Source: ZC4RG29 sp035304385
GTDB taxonomy: Bacteria > Bacteroidota > Bacteroidia > Cytophagales > Cyclobacteriaceae
Direction of reading: 5' to 3'
DNA length: 64,000 nucleotides
Assembly: GCA_035304385.1 (NCBI GenBank)
Contig: DATGQD010000018.1
Coordinates: forward strand, 27,578 to 91,577
Shown: in pieces, positions 17,018 through 26,200 of the stretch
Layout: every line of letters begins with the position of its first letter
Position numbering within the stretch: the first letter of the stretch is position 1
The notes under the pieces: generated by a model
Database searches by the model: none
Told to the model about the DNA's origin: nothing
Seen by the model: the letters and a program-made list of their open reading frames with translations, nothing else
Translations under genes and position numbers: made by a program

Positions 17018-18008
17018 CGCTAGTAGCGACACGTTCCTGCGCCGCAACGATCGGTCCAAACGGGCCATACTTGTGCTGCGCTTCGGAAAATCCATCCGCG
17101 TAGGGACCAAACGGATGATCATAAGGCTTCTTGGAGATATCCGGCCAATCGGCTTCAAACGCTCGTACAGGTCGTGGTCGCGAGTTGACGAACGCAGCAA
17201 CATCCCACGCCTCCTCGACGGTGAGTTGCCGCGCCTCCCAGGTAGCACCGAAAGGCATGTTATTGTAGACATAGCCCGCGAAACGGCTCAGTCGGTGAAG
17301 GCCTGCCGCCGTAGTATAGCTGTTGGGGCCCCACAACGGTGGATATAAATAGGTGATGCCATCCGGATTCAATTGGCCGCCACCATCGGCAGCGTGACAC
17401 AACTGGCACTTCTCGACGTAGATCACACGTCCACTTACGGTGTCAGCCGGCCGATCGAGAAAAGGCAACTGCTCCAATCCTACACCCGAAGGTCTTTCGC
17501 CTTTCCTGACATCCCTTCCCAGCCATTTAAAGTAAGCATACATTGCCTGCACCTCCCTACTAAGCGTGTCCAGCACCTCGCCGTTGAGGCTGCGTTGAAT
17601 GCAGTCGTTAATTCGTTTATAGATGTTCTCTACGCTGCCGGAACGATTTCTAAACCGCGGGTACGTGCTATATACACCACTGTAATTATTCCCCCAGGGC
17701 TTCGTGCCGGCCTCCAGGTGGCAGTTCTGACAATTCATACCGTTGGATATCTGGAGCACCGATCCCGATGGTCCGAGATAACGCGCCGTGTTGGCAATCA
17801 ACTCCCGCCCGTATGCGATGAGCTTGCCGGAATCCGTGGCAACATCGATTTCTTCCACACTCGGTGCGGTCCACACCGTGGCCTGTACCGGGCGCATGGG
17901 ACGATCAGCTGGCGAAGACTCCGGAAAATTGTCAGGGGTAAGAAAGTATACGGCCGCCAGAACCGCAGTGACGCACATTCCGGAAATAATGTACCGTCTG
18001 GTGTTCAC
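17010..18008 (-). CDS. tsdA: Dihaem c-type cytochrome of the TsdA thiosulfate dehydrogenase type
   Basis: 332 residues with an N-terminal membrane/signal segment (YIISGMCVTAVLAAVYFL), so periplasmic. Haem sites: C93-QN-C96-H97 and C201-QL-C204-H205. The context NCHLEAGTKPWGNNYSGV and RINDCIQRSLNGE is that of TsdA, which oxidises thiosulfate to tetrathionate or runs in reverse. In TsdA haem 1 has an unusual Cys axial ligand about 43 residues past the haem His; here Cys136 is 39 past His97. Haem 2's Met ligand fits Met251 (NNMPFG), 46 past His205. Third in a leftward group after fahA and a flavin reductase (51-base gap). Direction of catalysis is not readable. Confidence 0.85.
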   Translation of the reverse strand: MNTRRYIISGMCVTAVLAAVYFLTPDNFPESSPADRPMRPVQATVWTAPSVEEIDVATDSGKLIAYGRELIANTARYLGPSGSVLQISNGMNCQNCHLEAGTKPWGNNYSGVYSTYPRFRNRSGSVENIYKRINDCIQRSLNGEVLDTLSREVQAMYAYFKWLGRDVRKGERPSGVGLEQLPFLDRPADTVSGRVIYVEKCQLCHAADGGGQLNPDGITYLYPPLWGPNSYTTAAGLHRLSRFAGYVYNNMPFGATWEARQLTVEEAWDVAAFVNSRPRPVRAFEADWPDISKKPYDHPFGPYADGFSEAQHKYGPFGPIVAAQERVATSAR

Positions 18009-18059
18009 AACATTAAGGGGGTTATGGGCAGTTCTTCCTCTCTTACGGCATTTGTGCCG

Positions 18060-18911
18060 TCAGCGTTGCGCTGAGAGCAAAACTTTCCAGGCACCCTCAA
18101 CATCATCCTGCTGCAAAAGCGCCTGCGCACGCCTGTGACGCGCCATCTGATCGCCTGAAAAAACTTCAGTAAAATCCGGATCGGGAATGCGTTCTACGTT
18201 CGCGAGTTTGGCAAGATCGTTCCCTGTAAGAACCGGACTTGTCCTGATTTCCGGAGGAAGGCCATCTACGCCAATACCCAGTGTACGCAGCGGACGCGGT
18301 ACGACGAACAACGACTCAGGCGTGACACGGCAATACCAGTTGTCGCCCAACCGCGCCACGGCGTCGAGTTTATGCGGATCAATCATCCGCCGGTCGTCGA
18401 GCACCGCTTCGTTGACGTGCATGAGCAATACGCGACAGACGACAAGATTACCCGCACCGCCGGTCTCGCCCAGCGAGATAACTTTCTCAACCTGGCATTC
18501 AAATGCAACCGGCGACTCCCCCACCCGAGGTGGCGCAATGCGTACTGAAGGAACCGGTGTGAGGCCCGACTTTACAAATTCATCGACACCCTTGGGATAT
18601 TCGGTACTCGAAAGTGACGCTTGCTGTACAATAGAATAGTTCACCACGTTGATCACTACCTCCGGAACCTCGTTAAGATTCTCGAATGTGTGCTTGGTGG
18701 AGTTGTCGCGCGCACGCCGGGATGGCGAAAACACGAGTATCGGCGGATTCGTGCTGAACATATTAAAGAAACTGAACGGACTCAGGTTGACCTGACCGTC
18801 GCGGTCAATCGTACTCGCAAAAGCGATAGGCCGGGGCACGACTGCCGATTGCAGGTATCGCTGAAACTCGATGACGGGGTACTCGTCAGGGCTTATTGTC
18901 AACATGCTCAT
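18060..18911 (-). CDS. Flavin reductase-like FMN-binding split-barrel protein
   Basis: 283 residues of the flavin reductase-like family. Motifs are VVPRPIAFASTIDRDGQVNL, SPFSFFNMFSTNPPILVFSP and, later, ECQVEKVISLGETGGAGNLV, which form the FMN-binding split beta-barrel. The last 80 residues (from about 200) are an extension with YCRVTPESLFVVPRP and a helical end. The protein is cytoplasmic and probably reduces flavin or acts as a flavin-dependent partner. It starts 13 bases after fahA and is likely cotranscribed with it, a pairing seen near aromatic-acid degradation genes. The actual substrate is not evident. Confidence 0.85.
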   Translation of the reverse strand: MSMLTISPDEYPVIEFQRYLQSAVVPRPIAFASTIDRDGQVNLSPFSFFNMFSTNPPILVFSPSRRARDNSTKHTFENLNEVPEVVINVVNYSIVQQASLSSTEYPKGVDEFVKSGLTPVPSVRIAPPRVGESPVAFECQVEKVISLGETGGAGNLVVCRVLLMHVNEAVLDDRRMIDPHKLDAVARLGDNWYCRVTPESLFVVPRPLRTLGIGVDGLPPEIRTSPVLTGNDLAKLANVERIPDPDFTEVFSGDQMARHRRAQALLQQDDVEGAWKVLLSAQR

Positions 18912-18924
18912 AGCCTAAGAGGGT

Positions 18925-20205
18925 TTATAGTATTGCCGGTTGAATCCTTCCTTTACACTCACCAAATCCGATCCGTATGCCGTCACGCGCAGCGTATCCA
19001 CGAATGGAGATGGTATCTCCGTTTTCAATGAACGCGCGCGTGCTGTTGTCCGGCAGCTTCAGGGGGCGTTTGCCATTCCAGGTCAACTCGAGCATTGAGC
19101 CGAAGCTTTCCGGGTCAGGTCCACTGATGGTGCCGGATGCCAGCAGGTCCCCCACCTCAAGGTTACACCCATTGACCGTATGGTGTGCCACCTGCTGCCT
19201 CAGGTTCCAATAGAGATACCGTGAATTTGAGCGACAGATCACTAACTCATCTGCACCGTCAGGTTGAAGCGCCACATCCAGTGTAATGTCAAAGTTGCAC
19301 TCCCCCGCGGTTTGAAGATAGGGTAAGACCGGAGGTTCCTGCGCCGGGCCCGATACACGAAACGGTTCCAGTGCGTCAAGCGTCACGATCCAGGGCGATA
19401 TGGTACTCGCAAAATTCTTTCCGAGGAAAGGTCCCAGCGGTACATATTCCCATTGCTGGATGTCGCGTGCCGACCAATCGTTAAACAACAACAGACCGGC
19501 TATGCATTCTTCCGCCTTTTCCACAGGCACGGGCTGACCCTGCGTGCTGTTTCCGCAGATGACAGCGGCCACTTCAAGTTCGAAGTCGAGCTTCTCCGAT
19601 GCCCCGAAATGCGGTGCACTATCCCTGGGCCCCTTAAGTTGACCACGAGGTCGAACCACAGGCGTTCCGGAGACCACAATAGAGGACGCCCTCCCGTGAT
19701 AGGCTACGGGCATATGGCGCCAATTGGGCAACAGGGGGTTGTCCGGATCGCGAAAAAGGGATCCTACATTACTGGCATGCTCAAGGCTGCTGTAAAAGTC
19801 AGTGTAGTTAGGCACTTTCACAGGCAGCAACATCTGCACCTCCTTCATCGGGATAAGCCCTATTTCGCAGGCAGGGGCATTGTCGCGAAGTTCGTCGTTG
19901 CCGGTGCGCAAGAGGACGGATATACGTTCACGGACCTCGCGGATCTTACGACGGCCGAGCGCAAGAAAAGGATTGAGCGTGGGCTGATTGAAGATCCCCT
20001 GGGGAAGGCCGAGGCCGTCCAGGAAACCGTTCTCCTGCATACAGACCAGGTCCAGCACGTGATCGCCAATGGCCACGCAGGCAACGGGCGTAAGGTATCG
20101 GGTTCTGAATATCCCGAAGGGGAGATTTTGTATCGGAAAGTCGGAACCGGGCGGAACGGTTACCCACGATGTAAGTCGGGGATCATTGGGATGTGGCGTC
20201 TGCAT
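18925..20205 (-). CDS. fahA: Fumarylacetoacetase
   Basis: Hydrolyses fumarylacetoacetate to fumarate and acetoacetate, the last step of tyrosine and homogentisate breakdown. 426 residues, the usual size. The N-terminal domain contains FPIQNLPFGIFRTR; the catalytic domain has DFYSSLEHASNVGSLFR, VAYHGRASSIVVSGTPVVRP, the metal-ligand segment KLDFELEVAAVICG, LLFNDWSARDIQQWEY and the C-terminal GDLLASGTISGPDPESFG. The frame extends to 20286, but MQTPHPNDPRLTSW is the sensible start. It heads the leftward group with the flavin reductase; other tyrosine pathway genes are not in the window. Confidence 0.95.
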   Translation of the reverse strand: MQTPHPNDPRLTSWVTVPPGSDFPIQNLPFGIFRTRYLTPVACVAIGDHVLDLVCMQENGFLDGLGLPQGIFNQPTLNPFLALGRRKIREVRERISVLLRTGNDELRDNAPACEIGLIPMKEVQMLLPVKVPNYTDFYSSLEHASNVGSLFRDPDNPLLPNWRHMPVAYHGRASSIVVSGTPVVRPRGQLKGPRDSAPHFGASEKLDFELEVAAVICGNSTQGQPVPVEKAEECIAGLLLFNDWSARDIQQWEYVPLGPFLGKNFASTISPWIVTLDALEPFRVSGPAQEPPVLPYLQTAGECNFDITLDVALQPDGADELVICRSNSRYLYWNLRQQVAHHTVNGCNLEVGDLLASGTISGPDPESFGSMLELTWNGKRPLKLPDNSTRAFIENGDTISIRGYAARDGIRIGFGECKGRIQPAIL

Positions 20206-20233
20206 GAATAAATCAAAATTAACCGAATATTCT

Positions 20234-20265
20234 TTTGTCGAAAAACCGTCGTGTTTGGAACTTTG
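20234..20265 (+). promoter_or_regulatory. Probable promoter of the RNA methyltransferase gene
   Basis: TTTG at 20234-20237, 20-base spacer, then GAACTTTG at 20258-20265, one base off TAnnTTTG. It ends ten bases before the ATG at 20275 and so supports that start over the GTG at 20251. Confidence 0.45.
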
Positions 20266-20274
20266 CCACATACG

Positions 20275-21651
20275 ATGAATGCCCAAGGATGGCCCTCCGA
20301 GTTCGAGTCCGGGATGGCAGGTCTGTTAGGCAGCGAATGGAGCGCACTTCGTCAGAGTCTGTCGGAGCCCCCGCCTACCAGCATCCGGATCAACCCCGCC
20401 AAGCCCAGCGGTGCGCACCCAGGTGTGCCTGTACCCTGGACACAATACGGCACGTACCTCCCCGTCCGCCCTGTCTTCACCCTCGACCCACGCTTTCATG
20501 CAGGCGCATATTACGTACAAGAGGCAAGTTCCATGTTTCTCGAACAGGTGATACGTAAGCACGTAGATGTTTCCAGGCCGCTGAATGTCCTTGATCTTTG
20601 TGCCGCGCCCGGCGGAAAATCCACGCACCTCTTATCTCTTATTTCACCGGAGAGCCTTCTGGTCGCCAACGAGACAATACGGTCGCGCATACCGGTACTT
20701 GTCGAAAACCTGGAACGCTGGGGTCATTGCAACGTAGTGGTGTGCAATAACGACCCTGAAGACTTTGATCGTCTGAAGGGATTCTTCGACGTCATCGTAG
20801 TAGACGCTCCGTGCTCTGGCGAGGGGTTGTTCCGAAAAAATCCCGCAGCAGCGACACAATGGTCGTCGCGGGCCATAGAACGATGCGCGGCGCGGCAACG
20901 CCGTATACTATCCGACGTTTGGCCCGCACTGAAGGAAGGCGGCGTTATGATCTATTCAACCTGTACATACAACCAGCTGGAAAATGAAGAGAACCTCTCA
21001 TGGTTTGCCGAAAACCACGGTGTCGAATTTCTTTCCATCCCGACCCCCGATGCGTGGGGTGTTACCCCGACAAACGAAGGCAACGTGGTGGGCTACCGGT
21101 TCTTCCCGCATAAAGTGCGTGGAGAAGGACTGTTTGTAGCTGCCCTGCGCAAGACCGAAGAGGCGCTCGTTGGGAGCAAAGCAAAAGCCAAGTCCATGCT
21201 GGCCAACCCTCCGTCGGATGCCGTGAAGCGCCTGGCGCCATGGATTCAGAACGCCGAAAACATGTACTACTTCATCCACGACAACACGCTGCATTTTCTT
21301 CCCGCCCAAAAGAATAGCGAAGTATCCTGGATCGTCCAAAACCTTACGATTATGTCGGCCGGTACGGCAGCCGCTACCGTAAGACACGGCAAACTGGTGC
21401 CCCGTCACGGTCTGGCCCTCTCCGTATGGCTTGAAAGAAGCCAGACCTGCACACTGCCGGTGGATGGGGCGGAGGCCATCGCCTATCTTCGGAAGGAACC
21501 ACTGCGCACATCCTCCGACAAAACCGGATACGCCGTGGTCACCTTCAATGATTTACCCCTCGGCTGGGTGAATGTGCTCGGCAACCGGATCAACAACCTC
21601 TTTCCCTCCAACCGGAGGATCCGGATGGCTGCTCCTGCGGTGGACGGCTGA
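20275..21651 (+). CDS. RsmB/NOP2-type RNA m5C methyltransferase with C-terminal extension
   Basis: SAM-dependent cytosine-C5 RNA methyltransferase, about 458 residues. SAM binding: VLDLCAAPGGKSTHLLSL. The two catalytic cysteines of this class are Cys180 in DAPCSGEGLFRKN and Cys230 in IYSTCTYNQLENEEN. After residue about 290 there is an RsmF-like C-terminal part (AENMYYFIHDNTLHFLPA, then a PUA-like LPLGWVNVLGNRINNLFP end). This layout fits RsmF (16S rRNA C1407) better than RsmB, but the target is not certain. Divergent from fahA; valS follows 76 bases downstream. Confidence 0.9.
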   Translation: MNAQGWPSEFESGMAGLLGSEWSALRQSLSEPPPTSIRINPAKPSGAHPGVPVPWTQYGTYLPVRPVFTLDPRFHAGAYYVQEASSMFLEQVIRKHVDVSRPLNVLDLCAAPGGKSTHLLSLISPESLLVANETIRSRIPVLVENLERWGHCNVVVCNNDPEDFDRLKGFFDVIVVDAPCSGEGLFRKNPAAATQWSSRAIERCAARQRRILSDVWPALKEGGVMIYSTCTYNQLENEENLSWFAENHGVEFLSIPTPDAWGVTPTNEGNVVGYRFFPHKVRGEGLFVAALRKTEEALVGSKAKAKSMLANPPSDAVKRLAPWIQNAENMYYFIHDNTLHFLPAQKNSEVSWIVQNLTIMSAGTAAATVRHGKLVPRHGLALSVWLERSQTCTLPVDGAEAIAYLRKEPLRTSSDKTGYAVVTFNDLPLGWVNVLGNRINNLFPSNRRIRMAAPAVDG

Positions 21652-21675
21652 TCTGGGGAATCCCTTCGATTTGCT

Positions 21676-21683
21676 TATTTTTG
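21676..21683 (+). promoter_or_regulatory. -7 promoter element of valS
   Basis: TATTTTTG, an exact TAnnTTTG match, 44 bases before the valS ATG and just after the methyltransferase stop. The -33 position has only a weak TCTGG. Confidence 0.5.
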
Positions 21684-21727
21684 CGACCCGGTCGCATGTC
21701 GCGGCCATTTACCAAGCGATACGCCGT

Positions 21728-24412
21728 ATGCTTTCAGCTAAGTACGATCCTGCACGTGTAGAAGACAAATGGTACACCTACTGGATGGAACGCGGGTTCT
21801 TCCATTCAAAACCCAACCCCGATAAGGAGCCATACTGTATCGTGATCCCTCCGCCCAACGTTACCGGCGTACTCCATATGGGACACATGCTGAACAACAC
21901 CATTCAGGATGTCCTTGTCCGCAAGGCACGGATGGAAGGTAAGGAGGCATGCTGGGTACCGGGTACCGATCACGCCTCGATTGCCACCGAAGCGCGTGTG
22001 GTCGCAATGCTGCGTGAAAAAGGCATCAAAAAGTCATCACTCACGCGCGAAGAATTTCTAAAGTATGCGTGGGAATGGAAAGAAAAGTACGGCGGGATAA
22101 TTCTTGAACAGCTAAAGAAGCTGGGTGCTTCGTGCGACTGGCAGCGTACCACGTTCACCATGGACGACGATTACTATGCCGCCGTCATCGATGTATTCAT
22201 TGACCTCTACCGGAAAGGCTACATATATCGCGGTATGCGGATGATCAATTGGGATCCGGTCGGGCGCACCGCCCTGTCGGATGACGAAGTCACCCACCGC
22301 GAAGTACAATCCAAACTCTACTACATTAAGTATCCACTGGAGGGCAGCGATAAAGAGTTTGTCACCATCGCGACGGTACGACCGGAAACCATTATGGCCG
22401 ATACGGCTGTCTGCATCAACCCCAAAGACGAACGGTTCCGGCATCTCAAGGGGCGCCACGTACGCGTGCCCCTCATCGATCGCCTCATCCCGGTGATCGA
22501 AGACGAGTACGTGTCCATGGACTTCGGTACCGGGTGTCTCAAAGTAACGCCGGCCCACGATACCAACGACTACGAGTTGGGCTTGAAGCACAAGCTTGAG
22601 GTTATCGACATCCTCAACGAAGATGCAACGTTGAACGAAAAGGCTCAGGTACTGGTAGGAGAAGACCGCTTCGAGGCGAGAAAGAAAATTGCCCGGATGC
22701 TGGAAGAAAAAGGATTCCTGGCCAAAGTGGAAGACTACACGAGCAATGTGGGTTTTTCAGAAAGAACCGACGCCGTGATCGAACCCCGGCTGTCGCTGCA
22801 ATGGTTCGTCAGGATGAAAGAACTCACGCAACCTGCGCTCGAAAATGTGATGAACGATACCATACGGTTGATACCCCCCAAGTTTAAGAACACGTACAGT
22901 CACTGGATGGAAAACGTGCGCGACTGGTGTATCTCCCGTCAACTGTGGTGGGGTCATCGCATTCCCGCATGGTATGACAAGAATGGCAAGTATGTGGTAG
23001 CCCGTACCGAAGAGGAGGCTATTAAGGAATACCGGCACAATTGGCCCGACGAAACTTCCGCAGAGCTTACCCAGGACCCAGACGTTCTGGATACCTGGTT
23101 CTCCAGCTGGCTTTGGCCTATCGCTGTGTTTGACACATCGGTGTTCCGCGATCCTCATAATAAGGGAAATCAGGACCTCAACTATTACTACCCCACGAAC
23201 GACCTTGTCACTGCGCCGGAAATTCTCTTCTTCTGGGTGGCGCGGATGATCATCGCCGGATATGAATACCGGGGTGAACAGCCGTTCCGGAATGTATACC
23301 TCACGGGGATAGTACGCGACAACCTGGGACGCAAAATGTCCAAGTCGCTCGGCAACTCTCCCGACGCATTGGAACTCATCGCCCGCTATGGCGCCGACGC
23401 AGTACGCACGGGTATGCTCTTCAGCTCACCCGCCGGCAACGACCTTCTTTACGATGAGAAGCTCGTAGAACAAGGGCGCAACTTCGCCAACAAGATCTGG
23501 AACGCGTTCCGGCTCGTGAAAGGATGGCAAGTGGCCGACATAGAAACACCGGATACCAATGTCGTAGCTACCGAGTGGTTTGAAGCCAGGCTGCATACCG
23601 CCCTAACCACTCTTGAAGATCACTTTGGCAAGTTCAGGATGTCTGACGCCCTGATGACCTTGTACAAACTGATCTGGGAAGACTTCTGTTCCTGGTACCT
23701 CGAAATGATCAAGCCCGAGTACGGGAAGCCGATAGACGCTTCGACACATGCTCGTGCTGTAGCGTTCTTTGAGCACGTGTTAAAGGCGCTGCATCCCTTC
23801 ATGCCGTTTATCACCGAGGAGTTGTGGCAGGAACTTAGCGATCGTGAACCGGGAGCAAGTATTATGGTCGCCAAATGGCCGGAGGCAGGTGTAGCCCGGT
23901 TCGACTACTGTGCCAGGCGCGAATCGGAAACCCTGGGACGCGCGCTGGAAGCAGAACGCGATGCGCTGATAGAAAAAATTCTGGAAGGCGTTTCCTTTAT
24001 AAGGAAGGTACGTCAGCAGACCGGTGCGCGACATGCCGACGTGTCGACGGTCTATGTGGAAGGCGACGCTGCTGCGAAGGCGGTAGCGGGTATATGGAAG
24101 GGTGTTATCGGAAAGCTTGCCAATGCGCAACTTCACTTTTCGGACGTGCCAGACGCAGCCTATGACACGCACCACGGCGGCGCCATCACATGGCATGTAC
24201 AAAGGTCGGCGCAGGACAAAGAAGCGCAGGTTGCCCAACTGCAAAAGGATCTGGCCTACTTGCGCGGGTTTCTTGCATCTGTTGAAAAGAAATTGTCGAA
24301 TGAGCGGTTCGTGAACAACGCCCCACCACAGGTAGTGGAAAATGAACGCAAGAAGAAAGCCGACGCAGAGCAAAAGATCCAGGCGCTTGAGGAGTCGCTC
24401 GCAAAACTCTAG
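21728..24412 (+). CDS. valS: Valyl-tRNA synthetase
   Basis: Charges tRNA-Val. 894 residues of a class I synthetase. The HIGH signature is H50-M-G-H53 in PPPNVTGVLHMGHML, and KMSKS is at 536-540 in LGRKMSKSLGN. The editing domain (about 190-330) includes EFVTIATVRPETIMADTAVC and GTGCLKVTPAHDTNDYELG. The end is a coiled coil (EAQVAQLQKDLAYLRGFLAS to ALEESLAKL), the tRNA-binding arm of ValRS. The frame is open 52 codons upstream without homology; MLSAKYDPARVEDKWY is the normal start. A REP-like palindrome follows the stop. Confidence 0.97.
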   Translation: MLSAKYDPARVEDKWYTYWMERGFFHSKPNPDKEPYCIVIPPPNVTGVLHMGHMLNNTIQDVLVRKARMEGKEACWVPGTDHASIATEARVVAMLREKGIKKSSLTREEFLKYAWEWKEKYGGIILEQLKKLGASCDWQRTTFTMDDDYYAAVIDVFIDLYRKGYIYRGMRMINWDPVGRTALSDDEVTHREVQSKLYYIKYPLEGSDKEFVTIATVRPETIMADTAVCINPKDERFRHLKGRHVRVPLIDRLIPVIEDEYVSMDFGTGCLKVTPAHDTNDYELGLKHKLEVIDILNEDATLNEKAQVLVGEDRFEARKKIARMLEEKGFLAKVEDYTSNVGFSERTDAVIEPRLSLQWFVRMKELTQPALENVMNDTIRLIPPKFKNTYSHWMENVRDWCISRQLWWGHRIPAWYDKNGKYVVARTEEEAIKEYRHNWPDETSAELTQDPDVLDTWFSSWLWPIAVFDTSVFRDPHNKGNQDLNYYYPTNDLVTAPEILFFWVARMIIAGYEYRGEQPFRNVYLTGIVRDNLGRKMSKSLGNSPDALELIARYGADAVRTGMLFSSPAGNDLLYDEKLVEQGRNFANKIWNAFRLVKGWQVADIETPDTNVVATEWFEARLHTALTTLEDHFGKFRMSDALMTLYKLIWEDFCSWYLEMIKPEYGKPIDASTHARAVAFFEHVLKALHPFMPFITEELWQELSDREPGASIMVAKWPEAGVARFDYCARRESETLGRALEAERDALIEKILEGVSFIRKVRQQTGARHADVSTVYVEGDAAAKAVAGIWKGVIGKLANAQLHFSDVPDAAYDTHHGGAITWHVQRSAQDKEAQVAQLQKDLAYLRGFLASVEKKLSNERFVNNAPPQVVENERKKKADAEQKIQALEESLAKL

Positions 24413-24422
24413 GGATTGCCAT

Positions 24423-24450
24423 GTAGAGACGCACAGCCGTGCGTCTCTAC
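24423..24450. repeat. REP-like palindrome GTAGAGACGCAC
   Basis: Perfect 12-base arms, GTAGAGACGCAC and GTGCGTCTCTAC, with an AGCC loop, 10 bases after the valS stop and between convergent valS and ald. A sister copy is at 33754-33779. No T-run follows, so a repeat rather than a standard terminator is preferred. The rest of 24413-24543 holds no gene. Confidence 0.7.
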
Positions 24451-24543
24451 CGAGTCTTGCCCATGAATACCGTTCCGGGAGTCACCCCCACGAAAACGAA
24501 TATCCATGAGTACGTAGGCCGTGATTTCCTCATCACAGAGGTA

Positions 24544-25767
24544 TCAAAATCTTGCGGCCAGCAGCAACTCAATATTCTTATACTTGAGTCCGAATTTTCG
24601 CGCGAGCGATTCGTTGGTAAGCCCGCCGCGATACGCATAGACACCCTTCATAAACCATTTATGATTGAAGATCATCTCCTCAACACCGCCTTCTTCGGCG
24701 GCGCGCAGGATGGTGGGCGTAAAGATATTGCTGAGTGCGGTGGTGGCTGTATGTGCCACGCGTGAGGCAACGTTGGGAACGCAGTAGTGGATGACGTCGT
24801 ATTTGCGGAAGATCGGGTCATCGAGTGTTGTCACTTCGGATGTTTCTACGCATCCACCCTGGTCGACACTCAGGTCGATGATCAGGGAATCGGGACGCAT
24901 CTGGCTTACCATCTCTTCGGTGATCACGTGCCGTGCCCTGCCCTTCTCAGCGCGAAGGGCACCGATGACGACATCGGCTGACTTCAGCGTGTTGACCAGC
25001 GTATAGGTGTCGATGGTAGAAGTATATATCTGTTGTCCGAGCAGGTGTTTGATGCGCCGCAGTTTGTACAGGTGGTTGTCGAAAATCTGGACCCGCGCGC
25101 CCAGGCCGATGGCGGCCCTGGCTGCATACTCGGCCACCGTTCCCGCACCGATGATGACGACCTTAGTGGGCGGTACGCCGGTTATCCCACCGAGGATAAC
25201 ACCTTTGCCCTTGTGAACTGTCGACAGGTATTCCGAGGCGAGGGGGATGACACAGCTGCCCGCGATCTCACTCATGGCGCGAATGATAGGCATACCGCCA
25301 ACCTTGTCTTCGATGAATTCGTAGGCAAGCGCCGTGACCTTCTTTTTAAGGAGCGCCTGCAGGCGATCGGTTGTAAACTGTCCGAGTTGAATGGCGGAGA
25401 TTAGTGTTTGCCCCGGGTGCATCATTTCAATCTCTGATGCCGTGGGCGGCTCGATCTTCAGGATGACATCCGCCTTGTATACCTCTTGCGGCGCGTATAC
25501 GATCTTCGCCCCCGCCTCACTGTAGTCCTTGTCGCTGAACTTGGCACCTTCACCCGCCTTGGTTTCAACCCAAATCTCGTGTCCGTTCTTTACCAGTAAA
25601 CCTACCCCGTCCGGCGTCAGACTGATACGGTTCTCCTGGAAAGAGATCTCACGCGGAAGTCCGATAAAAAAGGCATGCTTTCCCCTGCCTACGGGCATAA
25701 GTTGTTCTTGTGGATAAAGACTGGTTTTGGCAAGCGCTTCAAAACCGGGTTTCCGCTTCTCCGTCAT
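24544..25767 (-). CDS. ald: Alanine dehydrogenase
   Basis: NAD-dependent interconversion of alanine and pyruvate plus ammonia. 407 residues. The N-terminal catalytic domain has FFIGLPREISFQENRISLTP and the family's conserved KADVILKIEPP and SAIQLGQ stretches. The NAD-binding Rossmann motif is VVIIGAGTVAEYAARAAIG; the later VIGALRAEKGRARHVITEEM and PDSLIIDLSVDQGGCVETSE are typical. About 25 extra N-terminal residues precede the core, as in Bacteroidota forms. The start overlaps the end of tsaE by 29 bases, so the two are probably translated from one message with porX; a shorter start at the Met before PVGRGKHA is possible. Confidence 0.92.
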   Translation of the reverse strand: MTEKRKPGFEALAKTSLYPQEQLMPVGRGKHAFFIGLPREISFQENRISLTPDGVGLLVKNGHEIWVETKAGEGAKFSDKDYSEAGAKIVYAPQEVYKADVILKIEPPTASEIEMMHPGQTLISAIQLGQFTTDRLQALLKKKVTALAYEFIEDKVGGMPIIRAMSEIAGSCVIPLASEYLSTVHKGKGVILGGITGVPPTKVVIIGAGTVAEYAARAAIGLGARVQIFDNHLYKLRRIKHLLGQQIYTSTIDTYTLVNTLKSADVVIGALRAEKGRARHVITEEMVSQMRPDSLIIDLSVDQGGCVETSEVTTLDDPIFRKYDVIHYCVPNVASRVAHTATTALSNIFTPTILRAAEEGGVEEMIFNHKWFMKGVYAYRGGLTNESLARKFGLKYKNIELLLAARF

Positions 25768-26200
25768 GGATGGATATCGCTATTGTTCGTTCATCGTCAT
25801 CGCCGGCCGTGATCGAGACTGCAACATGCCGGGCCGGGATGAGGGAAGGGATCTTTTCAGGCCACTCGACAAAACAATACGCTCCGGAATAAAAGTATTC
25901 CTCCGTACCGATATCACAGGCCTCCTGCTCACTCCTGATACGATAAAAATCAAAGTGATACACCTTCTCGTCACCCAGCGGATACTCGTTCACGATAGAA
26001 AAGGAGGGACTGCTGACCGTATGCGTAACCCCCAGCGCGGCGCATAGCGCCTTGATTAGGGTGGTCTTGCCCGAGCCCATTTCTCCAAAAATCAACCATA
26101 TCCTGATGCCTCCGCCCACCCCGATCAGGGTATTGGCCAACGCCCCAAGACCCTCTAAATCCACGCGATAGCTGGCCACGGCACGCGCATCAGGATACAT
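25739..26200 (-). CDS. tsaE: tRNA threonylcarbamoyladenosine biosynthesis ATPase TsaE
   Basis: Small P-loop ATPase that works with TsaB-TsaD to make t6A37 of ANN-decoding tRNAs. 153 residues. Walker A is FGEMGSGKTTLIKAL near 39-53; the TsaE-specific VSSPSFSIVNEYPLGDEKVY and HFDFYRI follow, and EWPEKIPSLIP is the late conserved segment. Its start lies inside the last codons of porX (11-base overlap) and its end overlaps ald, so porX-tsaE-ald looks like one leftward transcript. TsaB and TsaD genes are not nearby. Confidence 0.94.
   Translation of the reverse strand: MYPDARAVASYRVDLEGLGALANTLIGVGGGIRIWLIFGEMGSGKTTLIKALCAALGVTHTVSSPSFSIVNEYPLGDEKVYHFDFYRIRSEQEACDIGTEEYFYSGAYCFVEWPEKIPSLIPARHVAVSITAGDDDERTIAISIHDGEAETRF

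Noticed and set aside
24439..24765. 108-codon open frame after valS on the plus strand
   Set aside because: It begins inside the REP palindrome and runs antisense through the end of ald; no homology visible.
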